From Aquabacter cavernae (GTDB taxonomy: Bacteria > Pseudomonadota > Alphaproteobacteria > Rhizobiales > Xanthobacteraceae): a stretch of DNA of 64,000 bases. The notes under the pieces are model-generated. The model worked only from the letters and a program-made list of their open reading frames with translations, did not search any database and was not told the origin of the DNA. The DNA lies in contig NZ_RWKV01000015.1 in NCBI RefSeq assembly GCF_003993795.1, forward strand, positions 372,001-436,000, written 5' to 3'. The position numbers and the translations under genes were made by a program. Positions 11,750 through 20,788 of the stretch are shown one piece after another (the first letter of the stretch is position 1; every line of letters starts with the position of its first letter).

Positions 11750-12135
11750 GCTTTTGACCACTCCTGATCCGGCCCTGAGGCCGGACCGTTAGCGTTCGTC
11801 CGCTTCTTTCGGGCAAAGCCCGAGCGGCGACGCACTTGCGCTGGCGACTAGACCGTGGTGAATGAGACCGTCGGTCTGCTCATCAATCGAAGCCAAAACC
11901 CATTCCGCCGCGCCCACGCCGTCATATCGGCTGGATGCCTATGTCTCGCAGCAGGTTTGCCGAGAAAGCGCCACTGGTCAGGCACGTTGCGGAAGGTGCA
12001 GGAAGCAATCGACTGTAAAAGCTTGTATAACACAAAAACGGCCTGAATCAAAGCGCGTGCATCCAATCCTCGCCCGCCGGCGCGCAGGAGACGTATGCAC
12101 CATACGCAGCACGCGCGATTCCCGACCTGAATCAA

Positions 12136-12159
12136 GGATATAAATATTTCCTTATATCC
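12136..12159 (+). promoter_or_regulatory. Palindrome in the ahcY promoter region (candidate SAH/methionine-cycle operator)
   Basis: GGATATAA (12136-12143) and TTATATCC (12152-12159) form an exact 8-bp inverted repeat with an 8-nt spacer, 86 bp before the ahcY start. It is strikingly AT-rich against its surroundings. ArsR-type SahR regulators control ahcY in several proteobacteria, so an operator is plausible, but the regulator is not in the window. The rest of the 11750-12245 gap between carD and ahcY shows no gene I can support. Confidence 0.5.
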
Positions 12160-12245
12160 AATTTGCCGCCCCACACGCATCGTGCTACAGGCTGCCCGCG
12201 ATGGACGGCCGCCGTGCGCGTCCAGGATGGACGGAGTGAACGCGC

Positions 12246-13640
12246 ATGACCGACTATGTAGTCAAGGATATCAATCTCGCCGACTGGGGCCGCAAGGAAC
12301 TGGACATCGCCGAGACCGAAATGCCCGGCCTCATGGCCACGCGCGCCGAATACGGCCCGTCGCAGCCGCTGAGGGGCGCCCGCATCGCCGGCTCCCTGCA
12401 CATGACCATCCAGACCGGCGTGCTCATCGAGACGCTGAAGGCGCTGGGCGCCGACGTCCGCTGGGCCTCGTGCAACATCTACTCCACCCAGGACCATGCA
12501 GCCGCGGCCATCGCCGCCGCCGGCACCCCGGTCTTCGCCATCAAGGGCGAGACCCTGGAGGAATACTGGGACTACACCCACCGCATCTTCGAGTGGGCCG
12601 ATGGCGGCGTGCCGAACATGATCCTGGATGACGGCGGCGACGCCACCCTGCTCATCCATCTCGGCCTGCGCGCGGAGAATGGCGACACCGCCTTCCTCGA
12701 CGGCGCCACCAACGAGGAAGAGTCGGTCCTCTTCGCCGCCATCAAGCAGCGCCTCGCCACCAAGCCCGGCTGGTACACGCAGATCGCCAAGTCGGTGCGC
12801 GGCGTGACGGAAGAGACCACCACGGGCGTGCATCGTCTCTACGAAATGCAGAAGAAGGGCACGCTCCTGTGGCCCGCCATCAACGTCAATGACAGCGTCA
12901 CCAAGTCGAAGTTCGACAATTTGTACGGCTGCCGCGAGAGCCTGGTGGACGGCATCCGCCGTGGCACCGACGTGATGATGGCCGGCAAGGTGGCCATGGT
13001 CGCGGGCTTCGGCGACGTGGGCAAGGGCTCGGCCGCTTCGCTCCGCAATGCCGGCTGCCGCGTGATGGTGTCCGAGATCGACCCCATCTGCGCCCTGCAG
13101 GCGGCCATGGAAGGCTATGAGGTCACCACCATGGAAGACGCCGCGCCGCGCGCGGACATCTTCGTGACCACCACCGGCAACGTGGACGTGATCACCGTCG
13201 ATCACATGCGCGCCATGAAGGACCGCGCCATCGTCTGCAATATCGGCCACTTCGACAGCGAGATTCAGGTCGCCGGCCTGAAGAACTTCAAGTGGTCGAA
13301 CGTGAAGCCGCAGGTGGACGAGATCGAGTTCCCGAGCGGAACCCGCATCATCCTGCTGTCCGAAGGCCGCCTCGTGAACCTGGGCAATGCCACCGGCCAC
13401 CCGAGCTTCGTGATGTCCGCGTCCTTCACCAACCAGACGCTGGCCCAGATCGAGCTGTGGACCAAGCCGGGTGCGTATGAGAAGCAGGTCTACACCCTGC
13501 CCAAGACGCTGGACGAGAAGGTGGCGGCCCTCCACCTCGACAAGATCGGCGTGAAGCTCACCAAGCTGAACGACAAACAGTCGGCCTATATCGGCGTGTC
13601 GCAGGACGGCCCGTTCAAGCCCGAAGCCTACCGCTACTGA
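12246..13640 (+). CDS. ahcY: Adenosylhomocysteinase (S-adenosyl-L-homocysteine hydrolase)
   Basis: NAD-containing cytosolic enzyme that splits S-adenosylhomocysteine into adenosine and homocysteine, so SAM-dependent methylation can continue. It has 464 residues, normal for the bacterial form. The substrate-binding N-terminus contains [14 protein letters not shown] and [17 protein letters not shown]. The NAD Rossmann segment [15 protein letters not shown] is near residue 255, and the C-terminus ends in the conserved [10 protein letters not shown] ribosome site ACGGAG is well spaced. In Sinorhizobium-type genomes ahcY lies between ptsH and a histidine kinase; here that slot (59.3 kb) lacks it and ahcY stands alone. 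It is probably controlled through the palindrome at 12136. Confidence 0.98.
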   Translation: MTDYVVKDINLADWGRKELDIAETEMPGLMATRAEYGPSQPLRGARIAGSLHMTIQTGVLIETLKALGADVRWASCNIYSTQDHAAAAIAAAGTPVFAIKGETLEEYWDYTHRIFEWADGGVPNMILDDGGDATLLIHLGLRAENGDTAFLDGATNEEESVLFAAIKQRLATKPGWYTQIAKSVRGVTEETTTGVHRLYEMQKKGTLLWPAINVNDSVTKSKFDNLYGCRESLVDGIRRGTDVMMAGKVAMVAGFGDVGKGSAASLRNAGCRVMVSEIDPICALQAAMEGYEVTTMEDAAPRADIFVTTTGNVDVITVDHMRAMKDRAIVCNIGHFDSEIQVAGLKNFKWSNVKPQVDEIEFPSGTRIILLSEGRLVNLGNATGHPSFVMSASFTNQTLAQIELWTKPGAYEKQVYTLPKTLDEKVAALHLDKIGVKLTKLNDKQSAYIGVSQDGPFKPEAYRY

Positions 13641-13653
13641 GACTTGCGGGTCG

Positions 13654-13680
13654 ACCGGCGCGGCGGTCCGCCGCGCCGGT
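13654..13680 (+). terminator. Strong hairpin after ahcY
   Basis: An inverted repeat ACCGGCGCGGCGG / CCGCCGCGCCGGT, 13 bp with essentially no loop, 14 nt after the ahcY stop. No T-tract follows, so it may terminate poorly and serve as an mRNA 3' end instead. The following 250 bp up to kup hold no gene I can support; a small hairpin CGAAGG/CCTTCG lies at 13816-13833. Confidence 0.6.
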
Positions 13681-13930
13681 TCCCATGCCCGCGCATCTGG
13701 ACCATTCCATAAGGTCAGCGCGCGCATTGTCATCAGCCGCGATCAGAGCTAGGTGTGTGGTCTCTACGCACGGCGGTGGCATGCCGGGGGGCTGACTTGG
13801 ACGGTGTAGACACAGCGAAGGTCCGTTCCTTCGCCGGAAACCATCGGCGGACGGACATCACGCGGAAGCCGGGCACGGTCCCGCCTGTTCGGGACGCATC
13901 GGCTATCACCTGTTCGGGCATCGCCATCTC

Positions 13931-15817
13931 ATGTCGCTGAGCCTCCTGCGTGGCCGGCAGTTCGCGCTGCCCTTCGCCGCCGAGATCGGCGCGCTCGGCG
14001 TCGTGTTCGGCGATATCGGCACTAGCCCCCTCTACGCCCTGAAGCAGGGCGTGCTTGCGGTGGGCGGCACCAATTTCCTTCCGGGCGACGTGCTCGGCCT
14101 GCTCTCGCTCATCACCTGGAGCATTATCCTCTCGGTGACCGTGAAATATGTCATGCTCGTCCTGCGGGCGGACAATGACGGGGAAGGCGGCATCCTCGCT
14201 TTGGTGACCCTGCTGGACCTGCACCGCAGCGCCATCGGGCTGCGCTGGTACCTGCTGGCTGCCGGTCTTCTGGGAGCCGCCATGCTCATCGGCGACGGCG
14301 TGCTGACGCCCGCCATGTCGGTTCTCTCCGCCATTGAGGGCCTGAAGGTGATGGCCGCGCCCCTGGACCATTGGGTGGTGCCCATCACGGTCGTCGTGCT
14401 GCTCGGCGTGTTCCTGTCCCAGCGCCTGGGCACCGAGCGGATCGCGAGCTTTTACGGCCCCATCATGCTGCTGTGGTTCGGCTCCCTCGCCATCCTCGGC
14501 ATCTACGGCATCTCCCATGCGCCGGAAGTCCTGCAGGGCTTTGATCCCCGCCATGGCTTCCGGGTGCTCGTGGACCATCCGGGGCTGGCCGGCGTCATCA
14601 TCGGCGCCTGCTTTCTCGCCATCACCGGCGGCGAGGCGCTTTATGCGGACCTCGGCCATTTCGGCCGCAAGGTCATCGCCCGCGCGTGGCTCTACGTGGC
14701 CATGCCGGCGCTGCTGCTGAACTATTACGGCCAGGGCGCCATCCTGCTGCGCGACCCCAATGCGGTGCGCAATCCCTTCTACGACCTGTGCCCCGACCTG
14801 CTGGACATTCCCCTGCTGCTGCTTGCCACGGCGGCCACGGTCATTGCTTCGCAATCCATCATCACCGGCGTATTCTCGCTGGCGAAGCAGGCCATCGAGC
14901 TTGGCTATCTGCCACCCATGCGCATCCGCTACACCAGCGAGCATAACGAGCAGCACATCTATGTGGGGCGCCTGAACTGGCTGCTCATGCTGGCCTGCAT
15001 CGCCGTGGTGATCGGCTTCGAGGCCTCCGACGCGCTCGCCTCGGCCTACGGCATCGCGGTGGCTTTCGCCATGGTGACCACCTCCATCCTGTTCGTGGCG
15101 CAGGTGAACCGGGCCTGGAACTGGCCGAAGGCTGCGGTGATCCTGCTGGGGGTCTGCCTGTTCAGCCTCGACAGCGCCTTCGCCACCGCCAACCTCACGA
15201 AGATCCATGACGGCGGCTGGCTGCCGCTCAGCATCGCGGGCCTCGTGATCCTGGTCATGGTCTCCTGGCGGCGCGGGCTGGAAGGGGTGGTGGCGCAGCA
15301 GGTCCGCTTCACCGAGCCGCTGGACAGCTTCGTCGATCGCAAGGAACGGGCGGGGGATGGGGAAAGCCCCCGCACGGCCATCTTCCTGTCGCGCGCGGGC
15401 GCCATGACGCCGGTGGCGCTCTCGCGCATGGCGGATGTGATGAAGGTCCGCTTTCAAAAGTCCGTCATCGTCTCGGTCTGGATCGCATCGCGCCCCCGCG
15501 TCTCCGTGGACCAGCGGGTGCGCGTGACGGTGATGGATTCCAGCTTCGTGCGCGTGGACCTGCGCTTCGGCTACATGCAGCAGATCGACGTGCCGTCCGT
15601 CCTCGGCCCGGCGCTCAGCGCCCGCGGCATTGATCCGGATGAGGCCATCTATGTGATCGGGCACGAGCGCATCATCCCGCCGGACGAGATCCTGCGTCCG
15701 CGCGATCTTCTGGGCCATGTGTTCGCCTTCCTGGCGCGCAATGCCGAGCGCTCGGTGGACCGTTTCGGCCTGCCGCGCAACCGCACCATGGAGATCGGCT
15801 ATCCGGTGAAGCTCTGA
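13931..15817 (+). CDS. kup: Low-affinity potassium transport protein Kup
   Basis: Proton-coupled K+ uptake protein of the KUP/HAK family, inner membrane. It has 628 residues, a standard length. The signature GVVFGDIGTSPLYALKQG is near residues 23-40, with about 12 membrane segments to roughly residue 435, including LLIGDGVLTPAMSVLSAIEG and AITGGEALYADLGHFG. A cytoplasmic C-terminal domain of about 180 residues follows. No convincing ribosome site precedes ATG 13931, but this start gives the family N-terminus. trkH at 28.5 kb gives a second K+ system in the same window. Confidence 0.95.
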   Translation: MSLSLLRGRQFALPFAAEIGALGVVFGDIGTSPLYALKQGVLAVGGTNFLPGDVLGLLSLITWSIILSVTVKYVMLVLRADNDGEGGILALVTLLDLHRSAIGLRWYLLAAGLLGAAMLIGDGVLTPAMSVLSAIEGLKVMAAPLDHWVVPITVVVLLGVFLSQRLGTERIASFYGPIMLLWFGSLAILGIYGISHAPEVLQGFDPRHGFRVLVDHPGLAGVIIGACFLAITGGEALYADLGHFGRKVIARAWLYVAMPALLLNYYGQGAILLRDPNAVRNPFYDLCPDLLDIPLLLLATAATVIASQSIITGVFSLAKQAIELGYLPPMRIRYTSEHNEQHIYVGRLNWLLMLACIAVVIGFEASDALASAYGIAVAFAMVTTSILFVAQVNRAWNWPKAAVILLGVCLFSLDSAFATANLTKIHDGGWLPLSIAGLVILVMVSWRRGLEGVVAQQVRFTEPLDSFVDRKERAGDGESPRTAIFLSRAGAMTPVALSRMADVMKVRFQKSVIVSVWIASRPRVSVDQRVRVTVMDSSFVRVDLRFGYMQQIDVPSVLGPALSARGIDPDEAIYVIGHERIIPPDEILRPRDLLGHVFAFLARNAERSVDRFGLPRNRTMEIGYPVKL

Positions 15818-15967
15818 GGCGCCGTCGGGGACAGCGCCTTGGGATGGCCGCGAAGTGGAGCTAGGGCAGATGCGCGCACGGCGCGGCGCCCGGCCCCTCC
15901 CCGGTCGGGGCGCTCGCAAGGCGACGTTACGTAAAGGGGATACTCAGTCTCCCCCAAAAATGTTTGT

Positions 15968-16019
15968 CTAGAGGGCGATTCACCGTTCAGCCTGGGTCAA
16001 GCTGAACGGGTCAGGCTCC
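15968..16019. repeat. Dispersed palindrome, family A, copy 2
   Basis: Outer CTAGAG..GATTCAC (15977-15983) and TCAGGCTCC. The inner stem is perfect, CGTTCAGC (15984-15991) with GCTGAACG (16001-16008), around the 9-nt loop CTGGGTCAA. It lies between kup and the next plus-strand gene. Confidence 0.8.
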
Positions 16020-16057
16020 AAGGCGCCGATGCGTCAGGCCGGGGGGAATGGTGGTTC

Positions 16058-17098
16058 ATGTCACGAGTGTGGATCTTCCTGCGCGACCGCGTCGGGCTTC
16101 ATGGAATCGGATTGGTCCTCAGCCTGGCCATCATCGCATTCGCGGTGGTCGTGCTCTGGAACATGCTCCAGGGGCTTGAGTTTTCCGAGGTGGTGGACGC
16201 GCTGAAGGACAAATCGCCGGCCCATGTGCTGGCGGCCTTCCTCCTGGTGTGCTGCGCCTATCTCACACTGACCCTCTATGACTTCTTCGCGCTTCGGACC
16301 ATCGGGCGGGATCATGTCCCCTACCGTGTCGCCGCCATGGCCGGCTTCTGCTCCTATTCGGTGGGGCACAATGTGGGCTTCACGGTCCTGACCGGCGGCT
16401 CGGTGCGCTACCGCATCTATTCGGCCTGGGGCCTGACGGCCATCGACGTGGCGAAGATCTGCTTCGTGGCGGGCCTCACCTTCTGGCTCGGCAACATCGC
16501 CGTGCTGGGGCTCGGCATCGCGATCCATCCCGAGGCGGCGACGGCGGTGGACCACCTGCCGCCCGTCATCAACCGCATTATCGGCATCGCCGCGCTGGCG
16601 GGCCTCGTGGGCTATATCGTCTGGGTCAGCATGGCCCCGCGGAAGATCGGGCGCTCCACCTGGTACGTGACGCTGCCTGCCGGCAAGCTGACCCTGGTCC
16701 AGGTGGGCATCGGCATCCTGGACCTCACGCTGTGCGCCGCCGCCATGTACATGCTCATGCCGGCCAGCCCCTATATCGATCCCATTTCGCTGGCGGTCAT
16801 CTTCGTGACGGCCACGCTCCTGGGCTTCGCCAGCCATGCCCCCGGCGGCCTTGGCGTGTTCGATGCGGCTCTGCTCGTGGCGCTGCCGCAATTCGACAAG
16901 GAGGAGATGGTCGGCGCCCTCCTCCTGTTCCGGCTCTTCTATTACATCGTGCCCTTCGCCTTCGCCCTGTTGATCCTGGGCAGCCGCGAACTCATGCTCA
17001 GCATCCGCAAGCGCAGGGCACGTGCCGCCGAGGCCGCAGGCATCTCGGCCAGCGCACTCGCTCCGGGCAAGGAAGCCGCGTCAAAGCCCGCGGAGTGA
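16058..17098 (+). CDS. Flippase-like integral membrane protein (UPF0104/MprF N-terminal family)
   Basis: 346 residues with about eight hydrophobic segments, resembling the membrane domain of lysylphosphatidylglycerol synthases (MprF/UPF0104, COG0392). Typical stretches are YSVGHNVGFTVLTGGSVRYR near residue 105 and ATLLGFASHAPGGLGVFDA near residue 255. The first is a conserved region; the second matches the HxPGGLGxxE/D motif of the family. It lacks the C-terminal aminoacyl-transferase domain, so lipid modification is not indicated and lipid translocation is only inferred. The C-terminus is a basic Ala-rich tail. It is followed by two hairpins and a convergent gene. Confidence 0.85.
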   Translation: MSRVWIFLRDRVGLHGIGLVLSLAIIAFAVVVLWNMLQGLEFSEVVDALKDKSPAHVLAAFLLVCCAYLTLTLYDFFALRTIGRDHVPYRVAAMAGFCSYSVGHNVGFTVLTGGSVRYRIYSAWGLTAIDVAKICFVAGLTFWLGNIAVLGLGIAIHPEAATAVDHLPPVINRIIGIAALAGLVGYIVWVSMAPRKIGRSTWYVTLPAGKLTLVQVGIGILDLTLCAAAMYMLMPASPYIDPISLAVIFVTATLLGFASHAPGGLGVFDAALLVALPQFDKEEMVGALLLFRLFYYIVPFAFALLILGSRELMLSIRKRRARAAEAAGISASALAPGKEAASKPAE

Positions 17099-17144
17099 GG
17101 CGCGGCGCGCGCCTCACCTCACATATTGGCCCCTGACCGGGGCC
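17095..17144. terminator. Two consecutive hairpins between convergent genes
   Basis: The first is GTGAGGCGCG / CGCGCCTCAC (17095-17117, loop GCG), overlapping the stop of the flippase-like gene. The second is GGCCCC / GGGGCC (17128-17144). Neither has a T-tract. They separate the plus-strand gene from the minus-strand gene ending at 17164. Confidence 0.55.
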
Positions 17145-17163
17145 GCCCCGGCTTCGTATGGGG

Positions 17164-17766
17164 TCAGTTCTTTAGAAGCTTGCCGAGGCCGGGAAGCAGG
17201 TTCGCGGCACCCGGCGGCACCTTCATGATCTGGGTGCCCGGCGGCGGTGCGAACAGATCGGCGCTCTGCGGCGCGCGGCTCACGAACGTCGCCTCGTAGA
17301 CGAGTTGCTTCTTGCCTTTGCTCTCCACCTCGGTGCGCAGCGGAATGCCGTCGGCGGTAATGCAGACAAAGGCGGGCGTCTCCAGGTCCGCGCTCTTCTC
17401 CACGCGCCAGACATCGCAGGCCTCACCCGCCGCCTGACCGACACCGATCTTCTCCCCCTCCCCGCGGGGGAACGCGGTGCGGTAGGCCGGAGGCACCTCG
17501 GCCTCGACCGCAGCCTTGGGGATATCCGGCAGCATCATCAGCATCTTGTAGCGCTTGAGGTCGATGATGCCGAGAACGGGCGCGGGCATCTTGCCGCCCG
17601 ACAGATGGATGCGCAGGCGACCACCGCTCTGCGCCAGCTCCATGGCGACGCCCTGCTGAACCTTGGCCTTCAAGGCGAAATCCGTCTGCGGAACAGGAAG
17701 CTGCTCGGCGAACGCTGCGGTGGCGGACAGGCAGAGGGCGGCAACGGAAGCAATGGAGCGAAGCAT
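17164..17766 (-). CDS. Exported periplasmic protein, unknown function
   Basis: 200 residues starting MLRSIASVAALCLSATAAFA, a clear Sec signal peptide with cleavage expected after AFA (residue 20). The mature part is mainly beta-type (KYRMLMMLPDIP-like segment at about residues 70-80; single Cys residues near CDVWRVEKSADL and FVCITADGIPLRTEVES, probably a disulfide). The layout resembles DUF4412-like periplasmic proteins, but I am not certain of that assignment. ATG 17766 is chosen because GAAGG lies 8 nt upstream. It is divergent from phoR; the 450-bp gap between them carries a repeat (17798-17877) and otherwise no gene I can support. Confidence 0.75.
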   Translation of the reverse strand: MLRSIASVAALCLSATAAFAEQLPVPQTDFALKAKVQQGVAMELAQSGGRLRIHLSGGKMPAPVLGIIDLKRYKMLMMLPDIPKAAVEAEVPPAYRTAFPRGEGEKIGVGQAAGEACDVWRVEKSADLETPAFVCITADGIPLRTEVESKGKKQLVYEATFVSRAPQSADLFAPPPGTQIMKVPPGAANLLPGLGKLLKN

Positions 17767-17797
17767 GGGCAAAACCTTCGGCGAGGCTGGTGCTCTC

Positions 17798-17877
17798 GAG
17801 TGTGATCGCACTCTTTCAATGAGTTAGAGACTGATTCACCCGCCAAGTTGAACCAACCGGGCGGGATCAGGCTCTAA
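17798..17877. repeat. Composite palindrome: collapsed B element joined to family A, copy 3
   Basis: GAGTGTGATCGCACTC (17798-17813) keeps only the outer arms of the B element seen at 35.66 kb. The conserved linker TTCAATGA follows, then family A: TTAGAG (17824), GATTCAC (17833-17839), stem CCCGCC (17839-17844) with GGCGGG (17860-17865), and ATCAGGCTCTAA. It sits in the divergent gap before phoR. Confidence 0.75.
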
Positions 17878-18215
17878 CGGGAAAGCGAGCCGGTTGGAAG
17901 CATGCGGGCGGGGGCCGGCCACGGCGCGGGCATCGGCGTTCCGGCGCAACCGCACGTCCAGGCTCACCGATGCCCACGGCTTTTCCGAGGCACGCGCGGC
18001 AGCGCGGCTGGGAGTTGTGTCGTATTGCGTTCGTGAAGCCGTTGCAGCATATGCCAAATCAGAGCGGAGCCGGAGATCGCCATGGTGGTCCGGCCATCCC
18101 TCAGAACCGCCGGTTCGGCGCGGGAGGATATCTTGCGGAGGAAGTGCAGCCGAACGCGCGCCACGCCTGTTCGTGACGCGGGCGGCCAGATCGGCGCGCA
18201 CGCGGAGCGCGGATC

Positions 18216-19526
18216 ATGACCCTGGCTCCGCACGGCGCCCCGCGGCTTCGCACGCGCCGCGGCCGTCTCCTGGTCCTGGCCGGGATCGTCGGCATCCTCG
18301 CCCTCGCCGGTTCCGTGCTGGACCTGGTCCATCCCGCCTATGTGCTGGTCCTCGTCGTCGCGGCGCTCGCGACCGCCCTCCTGCTGGGCAACGAACCCGC
18401 TGCCCCGGCCGAGATCATCCCCGCCGCCGCGCCCGTTCCGCCCCGCGCACGGGTTGAGACCGCAGTGGGTGCGCTGGTCGCCGCGTTGCCCGAACCCGCG
18501 CTGCTGCTGACGCCCGAGGGCGACATCCTGGTGGCCAATGCCCGCGTGGCGCTCTCCGTCGGCCCGGCCCGGGTAGGCGATCCCCTGTCCTACCTCGTGC
18601 GTGTGCCGGAAGTGTTGGAAGCGGTTCGCTCCAGCGCCAATGACGGCATTCCCCGCCGGGTGGAATTTGGCGAGCGAATCCCCCTCGACCGCTGGCTGGA
18701 GGCGCATATCGTGCCCCTGCGCCTGCTGGAGACGGCCGGAGGCGAAGCGCGTGGGCCGGACACCGTTCTGCTCACCTTCCGCGACCTCACCCAGCAGCGC
18801 CGGGTGGAGCAGATGCGCGCCGATTTCGTGGCCAATGCCAGCCATGAGCTGCGCACACCGCTCGCCTCGCTGTCCGGCTTCATCGAAACCCTCATGGGAC
18901 CTGCGCGGAACGACGCGGCGGCGCGCGAGCGTTTCCTCGGCATCATGGGCGCCCAGGCCCGCCGCATGTCGCGGCTCATCGACGACCTGCTGTCGCTCTC
19001 CCGCATCGAGCTGAACGCCCATGTGCGCCCCGACACCCAGGTGGAACTGGGCATGATCGTCTCCCATGTCTGCGAGACCCTCTCCCCACTCGCCCGCGAG
19101 CGGGGCGTGGAGATCAACGTGACGCGGCCCGACGGGCCGGTGCCGGTGCTTGGTGACCGGGACGAGTTGATCCGCCTGTTCGAGAATCTGGTGGAGAACG
19201 CCCTGAAATATGGCGCGCCGGGCAAGCGCGTCGAGGTGACCATCGCCCTGGATGACGCCGTGTCCGGTGATGCGCTGGTAGCGGTGCGGGACTTCGGCCC
19301 CGGCATCTCGCCCGAGCACCTGCCGCGCCTGACGGAGCGCTTCTACCGGGTGGACGTTGTGGCGAGCCGCGACCAGGGCGGCACGGGCCTCGGCCTCGCA
19401 ATTGTGAAGCACATCGTCGCCCGCCATCGGGGCAAACTCACGGTTGAAAGCCAGCCCGGACAAGGCGCCACGTTCACGGCGCGACTGGAGACCCTCGATA
19501 AATCAGAAAAGAACAAGCCTTTATAA
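18216..19526 (+). CDS. phoR: Phosphate regulon sensor histidine kinase PhoR
   Basis: Membrane-bound sensor kinase that phosphorylates PhoB when phosphate is scarce and is held in check by the Pst/PhoU complex. It has 436 residues. Two hydrophobic helices lie at about residues 18-58, a PAS-like region at about 85-195 (AALPEPALLLTPEGDILVAN), the H-box NASHELRTPLASL with His near 211, then the ATPase N-box ENLVENALKYG, G1 DFGPGIS and G2 GGTGLGLAIVKHI. It is the first gene of phoR-pstSCAB-phoU-phoB, the order common in this class. It stops 135 nt before pstS, and a separate pstS promoter with PhoB sites lies in that gap. Confidence 0.96.
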   Translation: MTLAPHGAPRLRTRRGRLLVLAGIVGILALAGSVLDLVHPAYVLVLVVAALATALLLGNEPAAPAEIIPAAAPVPPRARVETAVGALVAALPEPALLLTPEGDILVANARVALSVGPARVGDPLSYLVRVPEVLEAVRSSANDGIPRRVEFGERIPLDRWLEAHIVPLRLLETAGGEARGPDTVLLTFRDLTQQRRVEQMRADFVANASHELRTPLASLSGFIETLMGPARNDAAARERFLGIMGAQARRMSRLIDDLLSLSRIELNAHVRPDTQVELGMIVSHVCETLSPLARERGVEINVTRPDGPVPVLGDRDELIRLFENLVENALKYGAPGKRVEVTIALDDAVSGDALVAVRDFGPGISPEHLPRLTERFYRVDVVASRDQGGTGLGLAIVKHIVARHRGKLTVESQPGQGATFTARLETLDKSEKNKPL

Positions 19527-19534
19527 AGGCTTAA

Positions 19535-19567
19535 CACGTCATCCGACTGTCATCCAAGAGTCATAGA
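19535..19567 (+). promoter_or_regulatory. PhoB binding sites (three tandem half-sites) ahead of pstS
   Basis: Three direct repeats with exact 11-bp periodicity: CACGTCATCCG (19535), ACTGTCATCCA (19546) and AGAGTCATAGA (19557). They match the Pho-box rule of a 7-bp half-site with GTCAT-type core plus a 4-bp spacer. They begin about 8 bp after the phoR stop and end about 95 bp before the pstS start. PhoB~P is expected to activate pstS here under phosphate starvation. Confidence 0.88.
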
Positions 19568-19661
19568 ACGGTGGCGCCTGCCCGGTATTCATTCCGGGCC
19601 CTTGTTGCGTCTCGGCCCCGCAGGCCGACGGGCGACACCTGATTGGCTAGGAGACACCCCC

Positions 19662-20705
19662 GTGAAGCATTTCACCGTTCTTGGCGCAGCGATCGCGCTC
19701 GCCGGATCCTTGGTCGCTGGCAGCGCGTCCGCGGTTGACATCAACGGCGCCGGCGCATCCTTCCCCGCGCCTGTTTATCAGTCCTGGGGCGCGAAGTATA
19801 AGGAGAAGACCGGCAACGCCCTGAACTACCAGTCCATCGGCTCCGGCGGCGGTCAGAACCAGATCATCAACCGCACCGTGGACTTCGGCGCTTCCGACGC
19901 CCCCATGGCGGCCGACAAGCTCGCCTCCAACAACCTGCTCCAGTTCCCGACCGTGATCGGCTCGGTGGTCGCCACCGTCAACCTGGACGGGATCTCGACC
20001 AACCAGCTCAAGCTGACCGGCCCGGTGATCGCCGACATCTATCTCGGCAAGATCACCAAGTGGGACGACAAGGTCATCGCCGACCTGAACCCCGGCGTGA
20101 AGCTGCCCTCGCAGGCCATCGTGCCGGTCTACCGGTCGGATGCCTCCGGCACCACCTTCATCTTCACCACCTATCTCGCGGAAGTGAGCCCCGAGTGGAA
20201 GTCCAAGGTCGGCGCCGCCACCTCGGTCCAGTGGCCCACGGGCGCTGGCGCCAAGGGCAATGAGGGCGTCACCGGCAACGTGAAGAACACCAAGGGTGGC
20301 ATCGGCTACGTGGAGTTCATCTACGCGGCCTCCAACAAGCTGGTCGTGACCCAGCTCCAGAACAAGGCCGGTAAGTTCGTCAACCCCGAAGTGAAGAACT
20401 TCGTGGAAGCCGCCGCTGCCGCCGACTGGGCCGGTTCCAAGGACTTCGCCGCCTCCATGATCAACACCGCCGGCGAAGGCGCGTGGCCGATCGTGAGCCC
20501 CACCTACATCCTGCTCCCGAAGAACCCCACCAATGTGGAGTCCTCTCGCGAGGTGATGAAGTTCTTCGACTGGGCCTACGGCAAGGAAGGCTCCGAGATG
20601 GCCGAGAAGCTGCACTACATCCCGCTTCCCGAGGCGGTTGTGGAGCGCATCAAGGCGGCCTGGAAGTCTGAAGTGAAGGCTCCGGACGGCAAGCCGGTGT
20701 TCTGA
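19662..20705 (+). CDS. pstS: Phosphate ABC transporter, periplasmic binding protein
   Basis: High-affinity phosphate-binding protein of the PstSCAB importer. It has 347 residues. The start is GTG 19662 (VKHFTVLGAAIALAG), with AGGAG 7 nt upstream. A signal peptide of about 24 residues ends at ASA, followed by VDINGAGASFPAPVYQSWG, the classical PstS mature N-terminus. Phosphate-contact loops are visible in INGAGASFPAP, GSGGGQNQIINRTVDFGASD and YRSDASGTTF. It is followed by a strong hairpin and a 365-bp gap before pstC, as expected for a binding protein made in excess of its membrane partners. Confidence 0.97.
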   Translation: MKHFTVLGAAIALAGSLVAGSASAVDINGAGASFPAPVYQSWGAKYKEKTGNALNYQSIGSGGGQNQIINRTVDFGASDAPMAADKLASNNLLQFPTVIGSVVATVNLDGISTNQLKLTGPVIADIYLGKITKWDDKVIADLNPGVKLPSQAIVPVYRSDASGTTFIFTTYLAEVSPEWKSKVGAATSVQWPTGAGAKGNEGVTGNVKNTKGGIGYVEFIYAASNKLVVTQLQNKAGKFVNPEVKNFVEAAAAADWAGSKDFAASMINTAGEGAWPIVSPTYILLPKNPTNVESSREVMKFFDWAYGKEGSEMAEKLHYIPLPEAVVERIKAAWKSEVKAPDGKPVF

Positions 20706-20755
20706 TTGAAGCACCCGGCCCCCTTCTGCGGGGAACAGGAGGCTGGGTCGCCAAG

Positions 20756-20788
20756 CCCGGCGAGAGAGGATTTTCCTCCCTCGCCGGG
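20756..20788 (+). terminator. Stem-loop between pstS and pstC
   Basis: The inverted repeat CCCGGCGAG / CTCGCCGGG is extended inside by AGGA/TTCCT-type pairing, 50 nt after the pstS stop. There is no long T-tract. It probably stabilises or partly terminates the pstS message so that PstS outnumbers PstCAB. The rest of the 20706-21070 gap holds no gene I can support. Confidence 0.65.

Noticed and set aside
11848-12180. A 110-codon minus-strand frame in the carD-ahcY gap
   Set aside because: Reads through the AT-rich palindrome and has unusual Cys/Trp/Arg composition; more likely promoter sequence.
13755-13940. A 61-codon plus-strand frame just before kup
   Set aside because: Overlaps the kup start in another frame, has no ribosome site and no sign of constraint.
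12132-15919. Long minus-strand frames (533 and 728 codons) opposite ahcY and kup
   Set aside because: High-GC antisense shadows; composition is His/Asp/Arg-rich and the opposite strand carries complete ahcY and kup.
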